A DNA stretch of 64,000 bases from Alphaproteobacteria bacterium (GCA_018828145.1 JAHJWO010000054.1:186001-250000), one strand, 5' to 3'; positions 27,901 to 35,892 are shown, counted from the first letter of the stretch. Program-made: numbers and translations. Notes: a model not told the origin generated them from the sequence alone.

Positions 27901-28685
27901 ATACCCAGAAAGCCGTCGTCGGCGGCCACAAGGTCTATCTGCGCACCGGCGAATATGACGATGGCCGTCTCGGCGAGATCTTCATCGACATGCACAAGGA
28001 AGGCGCCGCCTTCCGTGCCATGATGAACAACTTCGCCATCGCCATCTCGCTGGGCCTGCAATATGGCGTGCCGCTGGACGAATATGTGGAGGCCTTCACC
28101 TTCACCCGCTTCGAGCCCGCCGGCATGGTCATGGGCAATGACCGGATCAAGAACGCGACCTCGATCCTCGATTACGTGTTCCGCGAACTGGCCGTGTCCT
28201 ATCTCGACCGGGATGACCTGGCTCACGTCAATCCCGACAGCCCCACTTCGCTCGGCAAGGGCGTTGCCGAGGACAAGGGCGCGCCGCGCACTGCGGCCGC
28301 CGCCCCTGCCCCGGTGCCCGCCGAGCGCTTTGTCTCCCGCGGCATGACCCGCGGCCGCGTCGCCAACAAGAACCTGATGATCGTCTCCGGCGACCATCAC
28401 GTGGCGAGCCCGGTCCACGCCATGCAGACCTCCACCGTGACGGCGCTCCGCTCCGCCACGGCCCTCAAGCAGGAAACCCAGCTCGCCCCGGCAGCCTTCC
28501 CGGCCGCCGAACTCAGCCCCATCCCTAGCCCGCCGCCCTCCAAGGACGCCGGCCTGCTCCGGGCCGAAGCCCAGATGAAGGGCTATACGGGCGACCAGTG
28601 CACCGAGTGCCATAACTTCACCATGGTGCGGAACGGCACGTGCTTGAAGTGCGACACTTGTGGGACGACGACTGGGTGTAGTTGA
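24969..28685 (+). CDS. nrdJ: Vitamin B12-dependent (class II) ribonucleotide reductase
   Basis: 1238 residues, the long alphaproteobacterial NrdJ form. Reduces ribonucleotides to deoxyribonucleotides with adenosylcobalamin as radical source, so needs no oxygen and no NrdB. Landmarks: [30 protein letters not shown], the substrate-site segment [36 protein letters not shown]-like [16 protein letters not shown], and the C-terminal zinc-ribbon-like tail (CTECHNF, then CLKCDTCG and terminal GCS) whose cysteines shuttle electrons from thioredoxin. ATG 24969 gives the usual MRIERRFTS start. No class I genes are in the window. A very long antisense frame lies opposite and is a codon-bias shadow. Confidence 0.97.
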   Translation: MRIERRFTSADQDRYGSIEFRSATSEIRNPDGSVVFKLEDIAIPSTWSQVAADIIAQKYFRKAGVAKVLKKVEENSVPSWLWRSVPDEAALAKLPEAERYGSEMDSRQVFDRLAGTWTYWGWKGGYFDSEEDARTFFDELAYMLATQRVAPNSPQWFNTGLFWAYGIDGPGQGHFYVDPFTNKLVSSKSSYEHPQPHACFIQSVNDDLVNENGIMDLWVREARLFKYGSGTGTNFSALRGSGERLSGGGKSSGLMSFLKIGDRAAGAIKSGGTTRRAAKMVVLDIDHPDVEEYINWKVKEEQKVAALVTGSKVVSKHLKLIMKAAVNCEGSGDDCFDVAMNPALKREVRAAKKALVPENYIYRVIQFAKQGYTDIEFPVYDTDWDSEAYLTVSGQNSNNSVRVTDDFLRAVENDGDWNLTSRKDGKTVKTLKARDLWEQVGYAAWASADPGIQYHTTINEWHTSPEAGPINASNPCSEYMFLDDTACNLASVNLLPYRNADGSFNTAAYEHTVRLWTIVLEISVMMAQFPSKAIAERSFEYRTLGIGYANIGGFLMTSGIPYDSAAGRAIAGAVTAIMTGVSYATSAEMAKELGPFKDYKRNAKHMLRVIRNHRNAAHGNAEGYENLSIKPVPLDHASLIDANLSERAKLAWDNALALGEKHGYRNAQVSVIAPTGTIGLVMDCDTTGIEPDFALVKFKKLAGGGYFKIINRAVPPALRTLGYSESQIAEMEAYAVGHGNLNQAPGINPSTLRQKGFTDDKIAALNAATASAFDIKFIFNQWTLGVDFLKSLGVTDEHLADFSFDLLSFLGFSKKDIEAANIHVCGAMTLEGAPHLKDQHLPVFDCATPCGKIGKRYLSVESHILMMAAAQPFISGAISKTINMPNDATVEEAKEAYMLSWRLALKANALYRDGSKLSQPLNSSVLAAADDDEDEDALENLVAMNADARVPVVAERIVERIIEQVRDREKMPDRRKGYTQKAVVGGHKVYLRTGEYDDGRLGEIFIDMHKEGAAFRAMMNNFAIAISLGLQYGVPLDEYVEAFTFTRFEPAGMVMGNDRIKNATSILDYVFRELAVSYLDRDDLAHVNPDSPTSLGKGVAEDKGAPRTAAAAPAPVPAERFVSRGMTRGRVANKNLMIVSGDHHVASPVHAMQTSTVTALRSATALKQETQLAPAAFPAAELSPIPSPPPSKDAGLLRAEAQMKGYTGDQCTECHNFTMVRNGTCLKCDTCGTTTGCS

Positions 28686-28723
28686 GGATAGTCACCCCAC
28701 CCAAGATCGCTATTAGTATTAAC

Positions 28724-28750
28724 AATGGGACCCGGCAACGGGTCCCATAT
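28724..28750 (+). terminator. Hairpin after nrdJ
   Basis: ATGGGACCCG and CGGGTCCCAT form a 10-bp stem with a stable GCAA (GNRA) tetraloop, 40 bases beyond the nrdJ stop. Only a short AT-rich tail (ATTGCTAT) follows, so it is a moderate terminator candidate. Confidence 0.6.
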
Positions 28751-28767
28751 TGCTATGTGGGGCCTCA

Positions 28768-29736
28768 ATGGACGAGATTACTGAACTCCTTGGAAATATC
28801 TTCTTTCAGTCCGCACGTAGTGAAACAAGCCGCGTTATGAACAGCGATGTTCAGCTAGTACACTACACTTCTGCCTCAGCCGCGATGTCGATTCTCGACC
28901 CAAAGGAGCCGGCCATTTGGCTTCGCAGCACGCGGTGTATGAATGACCGCCAAGAAGTCGACGGAGGGATTGCCCGCATAAATTCAGTGATGTCCGAGCG
29001 GTCAATCGTCGACAGATTGTGGCTGGCACTAAACAACTGTCACGACAACATGGCTTTGGATGTATCGAAACTTCTCGATGAGACCATGCCTACCCTGCCC
29101 TATGCGACGTGGATTACGTGTCTGTCCGAGCACCCTCGCAAAGAAGACAGAAGCGGGCGACTATCGATGTGGAGAGGATATGGCGGCAACGACACAGGCG
29201 TGGCCATAGTGTTGGACAAGAAGTTCCTCGTGTCGACCTCAGTGGAAGGACTGCGAGTATTCGCAAGTCCAGCGTTTTACCGGGATGACACTGAGCTTCG
29301 CAACCGTATCACATCAATGATTGATGCCATCGAGGCGAATTGCTCCAAATTGCAAACCATTGATCCCCATCGTATCGCACATTGCGTACGAATGATGCTC
29401 GCGTTTGCCGCAGTTTCCATAAAACATCCCGGCTTCGATGAAGAGCGCGAGTGGCGGCTCGTGTACCTACCAACGATTTTTTCGTCACCGGCAATCGTTG
29501 AGGAGCGTCTGACGTTTCGCGGCGTACCACAGAAGGTATTCAAGGTACCCTTGGCCGATCAACCTGAGCATGGCATTTCGGGCATCACGCCAAATGATCT
29601 AGTCAAAAAGATCATCCTTGGACCTTCTCAATTCGCCGACACAATCGCCGCTGCATTTGCCGGACAACTGCATGACCTAGGTGTCACCGAACCTTGGAGT
29701 AAGATTCAAATTTCCGATATTCCGCTTCGAGTGTAG
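28768..29736 (+). CDS. DUF2971 domain protein
   Basis: 322 residues. Matches the DUF2971 pattern: LVHYTSASAAMSILDPKEPAIWLRSTRCMNDRQE at the N-terminus, CLSEHPRKEDRSGRLSMWRGYGGNDTGVAIV in the middle and FDEEREWRLVY near residue 235. The family is scattered in many bacteria, often in variable regions; its biochemical role is not known, though some members sit near defence or restriction genes. Base composition is visibly lower in GC than the neighbours (30 of the 60 bases from 29281 are G or C) and codon choice is unlike the host, pointing to horizontal acquisition. ATG 28768 follows GTGGGG. Confidence 0.85.
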   Translation: MDEITELLGNIFFQSARSETSRVMNSDVQLVHYTSASAAMSILDPKEPAIWLRSTRCMNDRQEVDGGIARINSVMSERSIVDRLWLALNNCHDNMALDVSKLLDETMPTLPYATWITCLSEHPRKEDRSGRLSMWRGYGGNDTGVAIVLDKKFLVSTSVEGLRVFASPAFYRDDTELRNRITSMIDAIEANCSKLQTIDPHRIAHCVRMMLAFAAVSIKHPGFDEEREWRLVYLPTIFSSPAIVEERLTFRGVPQKVFKVPLADQPEHGISGITPNDLVKKIILGPSQFADTIAAAFAGQLHDLGVTEPWSKIQISDIPLRV

Positions 29737-29934
29737 GAGCGAAATAGGCCGGTTCTTTGTGACAAAGCGCGTCGCAATACCCCCCCCTGGGCCCAGAGTC
29801 AGATGCAAGCGCGTAGCGACGCGGTGAAGCATTGGCCAAGCCAAACTATAAACGCCTCGGTAGCATTCCAAAGAAGGCTAGGGTGACATCAATGCTTTGG
29901 CACTACGATCCTTGATCAAAGAACCCCGACATAG

Positions 29935-30420
29935 TCAAAAGCAGTTGTTGATCCCGTCATCCACCTTCTTTTGCCAATCCGGTCCCAAGGCCGTGCGGGC
30001 ATCTATGCCCTGTTCGTAGCCGGGATCTCCTGGATTGAGCATGGTGATTTGCATCTCTGCTTCATTGCTGCCCGCGACAAAGGTGTTGCTGCCGCCATAG
30101 GTGGTGTTTGCCGTTCCATAGACTGAGTTGCCAAATCGATTGAACGTTCCGGTGGTCGTGGCGTAACTCGGCCCCGTTGAAACAACACGCGTGTTGTTCA
30201 TCGTGCCAAATCCGCCCACCACAAACCTTTCATAACCAGCCTTGATAGTGGCGACCGCTGCCATCTGGTTAGCCACGCTTGCAGCACCTGTAGTCCGACA
30301 AACAGGGGCCGCCGAGGTCGAGACAACTGCGGTATTGCGCGACAGCTGCGTCACCGAACTACTTGCACAGGCGCACAGCGAGATCGACATCAGGCACGTC
30401 AGTAGAACTGAATAATTCAT
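29935..30420 (-). CDS. Putative lipoprotein of unknown function
   Basis: 161 residues. The N-terminus MNYSVLLTCLMSISLCAC looks like a lipoprotein signal with a lipobox-like LCAC, cysteine at about position 18. The mature part is rich in Ser, Thr, Gly and Asn (TTTGTFNRFGNSVYGTANTT), with two further cysteines (VCRTTG and the C-terminal NNCF) likely to pair. The segment TTGAASVANQMAAVATIKAGYERFVVGG recalls small exported proteins of unknown role. Like the convergent DUF2971 gene it has reduced GC. No partner genes visible. Confidence 0.65.
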   Translation of the reverse strand: MNYSVLLTCLMSISLCACASSSVTQLSRNTAVVSTSAAPVCRTTGAASVANQMAAVATIKAGYERFVVGGFGTMNNTRVVSTGPSYATTTGTFNRFGNSVYGTANTTYGGSNTFVAGSNEAEMQITMLNPGDPGYEQGIDARTALGPDWQKKVDDGINNCF

Positions 30421-30623
30421 TGTGTCCCCCCGTCTGCACTATTGCGTAGTGCATGACCTCCGTAAAGCCCTCATACAGCACGCTATTTTTTCCCGTGCGA
30501 GTGAGTACCAGTCTCTGCCATCACACGGTAGCCGCCCCTCATCCTGAGAAAACTCAACCTACGGTGGGGTTGGGTTGAAGTCGCCCTGGCGGTCTTGGCC
30601 CAATTCAGCCCTCCACCACCGGG

Positions 30624-30777
30624 CGTCACCCTCGGGCTTGACCCGAGGGCTCTGCACTAACTGGCGATCTCCCCCCACAAATCCCACCAGTGGGGAATTG
30701 CTCTTTCAACCAGCCGCCGCTCACCGCTTGAGCATGGCTTGAAGTGCAACACCCTCGGGTCAAGCCCGAGGGTGACG
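30624..30777. mobile_element. MITE-like, internally deleted copy of the GIY-YIG unit
   Basis: Bounded by CGTCACCCTCGGG..GGGC (30624-30650) and its inverted partner (30751-30777), 26 of 27 bases complementary. Inside the left end it keeps a decayed copy of the GIY-YIG 3' coding end (30659-30735), up to CGCTTGAGC; then it jumps to CTTGAAGTGCAAC, which matches the right flank of the full unit (CTTGAAGTAAAAC). The deletion removes roughly 215 bases of coding sequence. The homology also extends about 12 bases outside the left repeat (CCTCCACCACCG). Confidence 0.7.
30659..30735 (-). pseudogene. Remnant of a GIY-YIG nuclease C-terminus
   Basis: The minus-strand translation includes ERAIPHWWDLWGEIAS and stop, aligning with EQSNPDWRDLWEEITS at the end of the intact nuclease at 30886. 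Upstream the match continues at DNA level with small changes as far as CGCTTGAGC and is then truncated. No start or catalytic residues remain. Confidence 0.65.
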
Positions 30778-30851
30778 GCTGGGGAGTGTGACACGATCGG
30801 AAAAGCAGGATGCTGCCAGAGGGCCGGGCACCAAGTGCCTCCACCACCGCG

Positions 30852-31221
30852 CGTCACCCTCGGGCTTGACCCGAGGGCTCTGCACTTAACTGGTGATCTC
30901 CTCCCACAGATCCCGCCAATCCGGGTTGCTCTGCTCGATCAGCGCCCACTTCCAGTGCTGATACCAACGCTTGAGCGACGTCTCGCGCTGGATGGCGGCA
31001 GTGATCTCGGCGTGTTCTTCAAAATACACCAGGCGCTTGATGGCGTTGCGCTTCGTGTGTCCGTCGGCCAGTCCCTCGCGATGCTCAAAGACGCGCCGCA
31101 CCAAGTCACTGGTTACGCCAATATAGGTCCGTCCACGCCGCATATTGGCAAGAATATAGACAAAGCCGCCCATGCCGAAATCTTGAAGTAAAACGCCCTC
31201 GGGTCAAGCCCGAGGGTGACG
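30852..31221. mobile_element. GIY-YIG unit with 27-bp hairpin-forming inverted ends
   Basis: A 370-base unit whose ends, 30852-30878 and 31195-31221, are perfect 27-base inverted repeats. Each end is itself a hairpin (CCCTCGGG, loop CTTGA, CCCGAGGG). The only gene inside is the 95-residue GIY-YIG protein, whose stop is 8 bases from the left repeat and whose start is 22 bases from the right repeat. No target-site duplication is obvious. Confidence 0.6.
30886..31173 (-). CDS. Small GIY-YIG nuclease (UPF0213-like)
   Basis: 95 residues, a stand-alone GIY-YIG domain. The two-strand motif is FVYILAN and TYIGVTSDLVRRVFEHREG (Tyr, the conserved Arg, then His), with the metal-binding Glu in QRETSLKRW and a C-terminal WRDLWEEI. 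The normal residues for a divalent-metal nuclease are in place. Such proteins are very common, often in many copies, in alphaproteobacteria, and their biological role is poorly known. Here the gene is enclosed by inverted hairpin repeats and has a deleted relative nearby, which suggests it may be the active part of a small mobile unit (inference). Confidence 0.88.
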   Translation of the reverse strand: MGGFVYILANMRRGRTYIGVTSDLVRRVFEHREGLADGHTKRNAIKRLVYFEEHAEITAAIQRETSLKRWYQHWKWALIEQSNPDWRDLWEEITS

Positions 31222-31248
31222 GCTGGTGGGTGGGGCGACAACCGCCGC

Positions 31249-31830
31249 TCACGCCTTCCCCTCCCGCACCACCTCCACCACCAGCGCCCCCGCTGGCAGC
31301 GGCCGCAACAGCTCCGTCTCCGGCCGCGTCAAAAACAGCCACGCCGCCCAGTCCTCGGGCTTCAGCACACACACCTGCCGGTCGTGAATCGGCGCGATGT
31401 CCGGCCCCGGCTCCGTGGTCAGCATGGTGAAGCTCAGCGCCCCCTCCGCGTCCTCGCTCCACAGGCCCGCAATGCCCATCACGGCGGAATCCTTGAGCGC
31501 AAAGCGGTGCTTGGTCTTGGGATATTTGCTGCCGGTGAATTCGAAGAACCCCGACAGCACCACGACGCAGCGCCGGCTATCGCCGAAGTGGCGGCCGTCG
31601 GACTTGAAGTTGAAGATCGGGCCGGCCTTGGGCCGTGGCGGCGGAAAGCCGAAGCGCATCGACACCAGCTCGACGCCATTGCCCGCCGCCCGCAGCACCG
31701 GGCCATGATCGCCGATGCGGATATCATCGGCCGGCAGCAGGGCGGCGTCGTCGCCGGCGGCCAGTTCCAGCGCCGCGATGGCGCTTGCATAGTCGGCCCG
31801 GCTCACATGCTGTTCATAATCGTTGCACAT
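31249..31830 (-). CDS. SRAP (YedK/HMCES-type) abasic-site protein
   Basis: 193 residues. SOS response-associated peptidase family: binds abasic sites in single-stranded DNA and forms a stable thiazolidine link through the N-terminal Cys after Met removal. C2 is present (MCNDYE, where most have MCGR), the Asn-type site in FNFKSDGRHF, E97 in LSGFFEF and H149 in APIHDRQ. So the catalytic set looks complete. It is shorter than the usual 220 residues. No LexA box was seen close by. Minus strand, separated from the GIY-YIG unit by 27 bases. Confidence 0.88.
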   Translation of the reverse strand: MCNDYEQHVSRADYASAIAALELAAGDDAALLPADDIRIGDHGPVLRAAGNGVELVSMRFGFPPPRPKAGPIFNFKSDGRHFGDSRRCVVVLSGFFEFTGSKYPKTKHRFALKDSAVMGIAGLWSEDAEGALSFTMLTTEPGPDIAPIHDRQVCVLKPEDWAAWLFLTRPETELLRPLPAGALVVEVVREGKA

Positions 31831-31894
31831 GCCGCCAGCAGATCACGCCGGCCCGCCCCGTTCAACCGGCCTTGCCTTGCGGCCCGACTGCTCC

Positions 31895-32386
31895 CTAGCC
31901 GCATTTCCTCAGCACCTGCGCAATCGTCGACTTCGAGCCCTTGGCCCCGAACACATTGGTATCGAAAGCCTCCAGCCCGCTCCCCGCCAGTCGCACGAAG
32001 GCCACGCGTAGATCCGCCCGCGCCCCCTGCGCGATCCGTGCCCATTGCCGGGCTACCGGCCCGCGCACGATCACCGAGGCACCCTCGAGATGCACAAGCG
32101 GCATGTCCTGGGCAAAGCTGGTGCCGCTCTCGCTGGCCACCTGGCTGCCCGCTGCCGGGTCTGGCGTGATGGCAAGGCTCATCGTCATTGCCTTGGCCAC
32201 TGTTTCGTCAGGCTCGCGCACCCAGAAGCCCATGGCCAGCTGCCCGCCGCGGCAGGCGAGCTGGAACTGCGCCGGGCCATTGTCGATATAGGCAATGGGC
32301 GTCGCCCCGCCCTCATATTGCCATTGCTCGGCCAAAGCCGGCGTCACCAGCAGCAGGCAGAATGCGGTCGTGATCAGTTTGCGCAT
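31895..32386 (-). CDS. Secreted protein of unknown function
   Basis: 163 residues from ATG 32386, which begins a clear signal peptide (MRKLITTAFCLLLVTPALAEQ). The mature domain is about 140 residues with one possible disulfide (QLACRGG near residue 43 and the terminal RKCG), a beta-rich profile and a Gly-poor core. An invasion-associated-locus-B-like or similar small periplasmic fold is possible but I cannot confirm it. Same strand as the SRAP gene 64 bases away. I reject the start at 32425, which would hide the signal peptide. Confidence 0.7.
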   Translation of the reverse strand: MRKLITTAFCLLLVTPALAEQWQYEGGATPIAYIDNGPAQFQLACRGGQLAMGFWVREPDETVAKAMTMSLAITPDPAAGSQVASESGTSFAQDMPLVHLEGASVIVRGPVARQWARIAQGARADLRVAFVRLAGSGLEAFDTNVFGAKGSKSTIAQVLRKCG

Positions 32387-33032
32387 GGCAATTCCTTGGG
32401 GCAGCGTGAGCAAGCCACTCGGCACGCAAAATCGTTAGCAATCCCTTTCGCCACGATCCGGCGCAGCAATACCTGCCTGCTCCGGCCTTCAAACTGCCGT
32501 GACCGCCATCCCCGGGCGCGAACCGGCGCAAAGCCGCACGCCACAAGGGCTCGGCGCTCCAAGACAAAACTTATCCCCGTCCCCGGGAACCTCCGCCATA
32601 CTCTGCCCATCCCCGCCATTCACGCGGTGCCGACGAAGCATCGGGCGGGGGGACTGGCTGCATGGGGTCGCCCAGGCCGATGCGTGTATGCTGACCACCG
32701 GCCTCGCGCCGTCCCACAGGGCAAATCTCTCCAGTGGAGCGATTTGAGGTTGGAAGGCCATGAGCGCCATGCGCGAATGGCACGACCCCCCAGGCGGAGC
32801 GACACGATAAAACCCGAAAGGGCAGCCGCTCGATGCGTGCGCAGGAATACCAGCTCGTGTGAAGCGGCTTTCGCCTCTTCAAACCAAACAATTTGGCGGC
32901 GCAAGCCGTCGGGACGAAAGCCGCTTCATACCGTGAAACCGTGAGGCCATAGGGCCGGGCGGCGCGGACCTGTGCCTGCACGACAAAGGATCATGAGAGG
33001 CGAGCCATGCCCGACACCGCATGCCGGCGGCT
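32387..33032. other. Gene-less region with a long inverted repeat
   Basis: 646 bases in which no frame has a ribosome site or a family-like product. The notable structure is GAAGCGGCTTTCG (32861-32873) with its exact complement at 32915-32927, a 13-bp stem extendable by T-A, G-T and T-A pairs, with a 41-base loop. A high-GC stretch with no clear promoter makes up the rest. Confidence 0.5.
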
Positions 33033-33656
33033 TCACCGCAGCAGCCCTTCGCGCGCAAACTCTTCCCAGCCCACCAGCTGCACCCGCTCGGCGGTATCCC
33101 CGTCGGCCGGCGCGATCTTGCCGGTCTTTTCGGCCCGCGCCTTCCGGTTCCAGGCCGCACGCCGCCGGTTCTCGCGCGAGGTCTCGGCGTCCTGCTCGCG
33201 CCAGGCGTCGAGCCGGTCGCTGTCGAGCAGTTCTTCCACCACGAGCGGGTCGAAGACATGGAAGGTGATCTTGCGCGCCCTGCCCCGCAGCTTGACGGTC
33301 CGTGTTCCGGCGCTCGGCAGCCTTCCGTCCTTGAGCCAGCGATGCCGCTCGGACGTCTTGATGGTGAGGATATCCTCGATCTCGCGCGGTATGACCGGCA
33401 GGCTCTCAATGCCCACCAGCGCCTGGGCGATGATCGCCGAGGCCGCGCGAAATGCCGCCGCCTCGCTCTCGGCCATGCCCAGCACCAGCGTCCCCGCGCG
33501 GACATCGAGTGCCTTGGCCATCGCCTTCGGCATCCGCGCCCGGATCTCGAGCAGAATCCCCTTGGCGCGCACCGACGAGCCCAGTGTGGCTGCCGCAGGC
33601 AGGGTCCATTCCGCGGTCAGCTGCGGCTCGCTCTTGATCTTCTTGGCGCGGGTCAT
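33033..33656 (-). CDS. Conserved-looking hypothetical protein, possible winged-helix segment
   Basis: 207 residues from ATG 33656, preceded by GGAG at 6 bases. Not a family I recognise. The N-terminal half (about 30-100) has regular helices (ARMPKAMAKALDVRAGTLVL, then AFRAASAIIAQALVGIESL). The middle IEDILTIKTSERHRWLKDGRLPSAGTRTVKLRG resembles an excisionase or MerR-like helix-turn-wing (recognition Trp-Leu..GRLP), followed by HVFDPLVVEELL. The C-terminal third is charged (SRENRRRAAWNRKARAEKTGK), suggesting nucleic-acid binding. Single gene; downstream is the gene-less region. Confidence 0.6.
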   Translation of the reverse strand: MTRAKKIKSEPQLTAEWTLPAAATLGSSVRAKGILLEIRARMPKAMAKALDVRAGTLVLGMAESEAAAFRAASAIIAQALVGIESLPVIPREIEDILTIKTSERHRWLKDGRLPSAGTRTVKLRGRARKITFHVFDPLVVEELLDSDRLDAWREQDAETSRENRRRAAWNRKARAEKTGKIAPADGDTAERVQLVGWEEFAREGLLR

Positions 33657-33701
33657 GGCTCTCCAGATAGGCGCCCCGCGGCCCGCCTGCAACCAATGCT
33701 C

Positions 33702-33980
33702 TCAGGTCAGCGCGTCCGAACCTGCCCCGGCAGACGCAGGCTGTCGCCCGTCCACCGCCTCGCCCATGCAGGTCTTGCACAGCGACTTGTCCTTGTAATG
33801 CAGCTGATCCATCCATTGCTGCGCCGCCTCGACCGTCGCGAACGGCGTCCAGGTCTGCGGGCCGCCGGGCACAAGCAGCCTGCGGGCCGGCCCGTGGCCA
33901 TCTCGGCAATACATGCAGGATCCCAGGTGCAACCGCGCCCGATTGGCATCACTGGACGCAAAGACCCAATATCTGGCCAT
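33702..33980 (-). CDS. Small protein with two Cys-x2-Cys pairs (zinc-binding type)
   Basis: 92 residues. HLGSCMYCRDGHG near residues 18-30 and SLCKTCMG near 66-73 give a His/Cys4 set that probably binds zinc. Between them, WTPFATVEAAQQWMDQL is a short helical segment. This arrangement (first knuckle, GPFATLEAA-like middle, second knuckle) recurs in small uncharacterised proteins of many bacteria. Function unknown. Same strand as the 207-residue gene, 45 bases upstream of it, so possibly one transcript. Confidence 0.65.
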   Translation of the reverse strand: MARYWVFASSDANRARLHLGSCMYCRDGHGPARRLLVPGGPQTWTPFATVEAAQQWMDQLHYKDKSLCKTCMGEAVDGRQPASAGAGSDALT

Positions 33981-34416
33981 GCCGACAATCTCCTTCGAGT
34001 TGATAGAGATCGTAGCGCGTTCGGAAATGCACTGGTTTGATCCTGCTCAAAATAAGAGGGCTGCAATGACATCTCTGTCATTGCAGCCCTTTGGAAACAT
34101 CGGCCAACCGCGCTGTTGAGGGCTTGGGGGACAAGCGGCCAGCACAACGTTCCTCGCTCACCGGTTTGCATGGGTCGCTTGCCGTGCCAGTGAACTGCCC
34201 TAAAAGATGGGCGCAAATTGCGGCGAGAAAAGTGGCTTCACTGAAGTGTGAAGCAAAGCGTGGAGCGTCGTCGCGCCTCGACGCAGTCATTCCCAATCAG
34301 GCGGAAACGGGTATAGAGCAAAGCCGTCACACCGCCGCTATACTTGTTGCGTCAGAAAACGCGATTCCCACCCGCAAGGCAGGCCCGATCCGGGGCCTGT
34401 GCAATGAAAGAGCATC
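33981..34416. other. Divergent region upstream of amn
   Basis: 436 bases with no supported gene. It contains a very strong hairpin at 34057-34090 (separate entry). No ribosome-site-backed frame was found on either strand. The amn start has a weak site, GAAAGAG. Confidence 0.5.
34057..34090 (-). terminator. Perfect 15-bp hairpin, terminator-like on the minus strand
   Basis: AGGGCTGCAATGACA and its exact complement with a four-base loop. On the minus strand it is followed by CTTATTTTG, which is T-rich enough for a terminator. No annotated minus-strand gene ends here, so it could end an unannotated small RNA from 34100-34400, or serve another role. Confidence 0.45.
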
Positions 34417-35892
34417 ATGACCACGATCAGCCCGCCCCGCCTCGAAAAGCAGTCCTTCACCGACCCGGAAAAGGCGTGGGAATATCTGGCCGAGCTCTAT
34501 CACCGCAATACCGAGTTCATCCGCGGCCATCTCGCCGCCCTTGCCAAGGGCACAGTGCCGCCCGGCCGCGTGCGCGCCTGCTACCCCCAGGTCGAGGTCC
34601 GCTCCACCAGTTACAGCCGGCACGAGAGCACCCTGCCCTATGGGTTCCTCCACACACCCGGCCTCTACCGCACCACGGTCACCGCGCCGGATCTGTTCCG
34701 CACCTATTTCCAGGAACAGTTCACCGTCATCCTCAAGAATCACGGCGGCACCATCGATATCGCCGAGTCCGACACGCCTATTCCGCTGCATTTCGCCGTA
34801 AAGGCCAATGAGCGCATTGATGGCGAGGCGCTGAACGCGCTCAACGTGCCCTTGCGCGACGTGTTCGACGCCCCCGACCTGGGCAATACCGACGACGAGA
34901 TCGCCAATGGCACCTTCGTGCCCCCCAAGGGCGGACCATACCCGCTCTCGGCCTTTACCGCGCCGCGCGTCGACTATTCCCTGTTCCGCCTCAGCCACTA
35001 CACCGGTACCGACGCCGCCCATTTCCAGAATTTCGTGATCTTTACCAACTACGCCTTCTACATCGACGAGTTCTGCCGGGTGGCCAAGCAGTACATGGCC
35101 GACGGCCATGCCCACTACGACAGCTTCATCGAACCGGGCAATGTGGTGACCGACAATGCCCTCAAGGGCGGCAATATCGAAGGTACAGCGCCCGTGCGCG
35201 CCCCGCAGATGCCGGCCTATCACCTCACGGCCGATCGCGGCCGCGGCATCACCATGGTCAATATCGGCGTCGGCCCCTCCAACGCCAAGACCATTACCGA
35301 CCATATCGCCGTGCTGCGCCCGCATGCCTGGATCATGCTGGGCCACTGTGCCGGCCTGCGCAATTCCCAGGAACTGGGCGACTACGTCCTGGCCCACGCC
35401 TATGTGCGCGAGGACCATGTCCTCGATGCCGACCTCCCCCTCTCCGTCCCCATCCCCGCTCTGGCCGAAGTCCAGGTCGCGCTGGAACAGGCCGTGCACG
35501 AGATCACCGAGACCGAGGGCATCGAGACCAAGAAGATCATGCGCACGGGCACGGTGGCGACCTTCGACAATCGCAACTGGGAATTGCGCGACCAGGCCGA
35601 GATTACCCAGCGCCTCAGCCAGTCACGCGCCGTGGCGCTCGATATGGAAAGTGCCACCATCGCCGCCAACGGCTTCCGCTTCCGCGTGCCCTACGGCACC
35701 CTCCTCTGCGTCTCCGACAAACCCTTGCATGGCGAGCTAAAGCTCCCAGGCATGGCCTCGGACTTCTACCGCACCCAGGTCAACCGCCACCTGCAGATCG
35801 GCCTGCGTGCCATGGAAATCCTCCGCGACCAGCCCGCGGAACGCCTCCACTCCCGCAAGCTCCGCAGCTTCGCCGAGACCGCGTTCCAATAG
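34417..35892 (+). CDS. amn: AMP nucleosidase
   Basis: 491 residues, the usual size (E. coli 484). Hydrolyses AMP to adenine and ribose 5-phosphate, helping control adenylate levels. N-terminal Amn-specific domain (about 10-180: RHESTLPYGFLHTPGLYRTTVT) and a nucleoside phosphorylase-like catalytic domain (about 190-480) with VNIGVGPSNAKTITDHIAVLRPHAWIMLGHCAG and the purine-site LDMESATIAANGFRFRVPYGTLLCVSDKP. All landmarks are intact. Monocistronic, convergent with eno. Confidence 0.96.
   Translation: MTTISPPRLEKQSFTDPEKAWEYLAELYHRNTEFIRGHLAALAKGTVPPGRVRACYPQVEVRSTSYSRHESTLPYGFLHTPGLYRTTVTAPDLFRTYFQEQFTVILKNHGGTIDIAESDTPIPLHFAVKANERIDGEALNALNVPLRDVFDAPDLGNTDDEIANGTFVPPKGGPYPLSAFTAPRVDYSLFRLSHYTGTDAAHFQNFVIFTNYAFYIDEFCRVAKQYMADGHAHYDSFIEPGNVVTDNALKGGNIEGTAPVRAPQMPAYHLTADRGRGITMVNIGVGPSNAKTITDHIAVLRPHAWIMLGHCAGLRNSQELGDYVLAHAYVREDHVLDADLPLSVPIPALAEVQVALEQAVHEITETEGIETKKIMRTGTVATFDNRNWELRDQAEITQRLSQSRAVALDMESATIAANGFRFRVPYGTLLCVSDKPLHGELKLPGMASDFYRTQVNRHLQIGLRAMEILRDQPAERLHSRKLRSFAETAFQ

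Larger units (their letters stand above)
30421..30885. other. Repeat-filled intergenic region
   Basis: 465 bases without an intact gene. The first 200 bases hold nothing I can name apart from a weak CTCAACC/GGTTGGG inverted repeat near 30555-30585. Then comes a 154-base element (30624-30777) and the left end of the GIY-YIG unit (from 30852), both annotated separately. Confidence 0.6.

Noticed and set aside
24711-28613. 1300-codon open frame on the strand opposite nrdJ
   Set aside because: Produced by third-position GC bias of nrdJ. The translation is Gly/Asp/His-rich with no family pattern, and nrdJ is fully supported.
29737-29934. tRNA or attachment site flanking the low-GC islet
   Set aside because: No cloverleaf or direct repeats could be made out; only a run of eight C and a GGGCCC.
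32045-32944. 299-codon plus-strand frame across the unknown secreted gene and beyond
   Set aside because: No ribosome site, Arg/His/Pro-rich shadow content, and it covers a gene with a clear signal peptide on the other strand.
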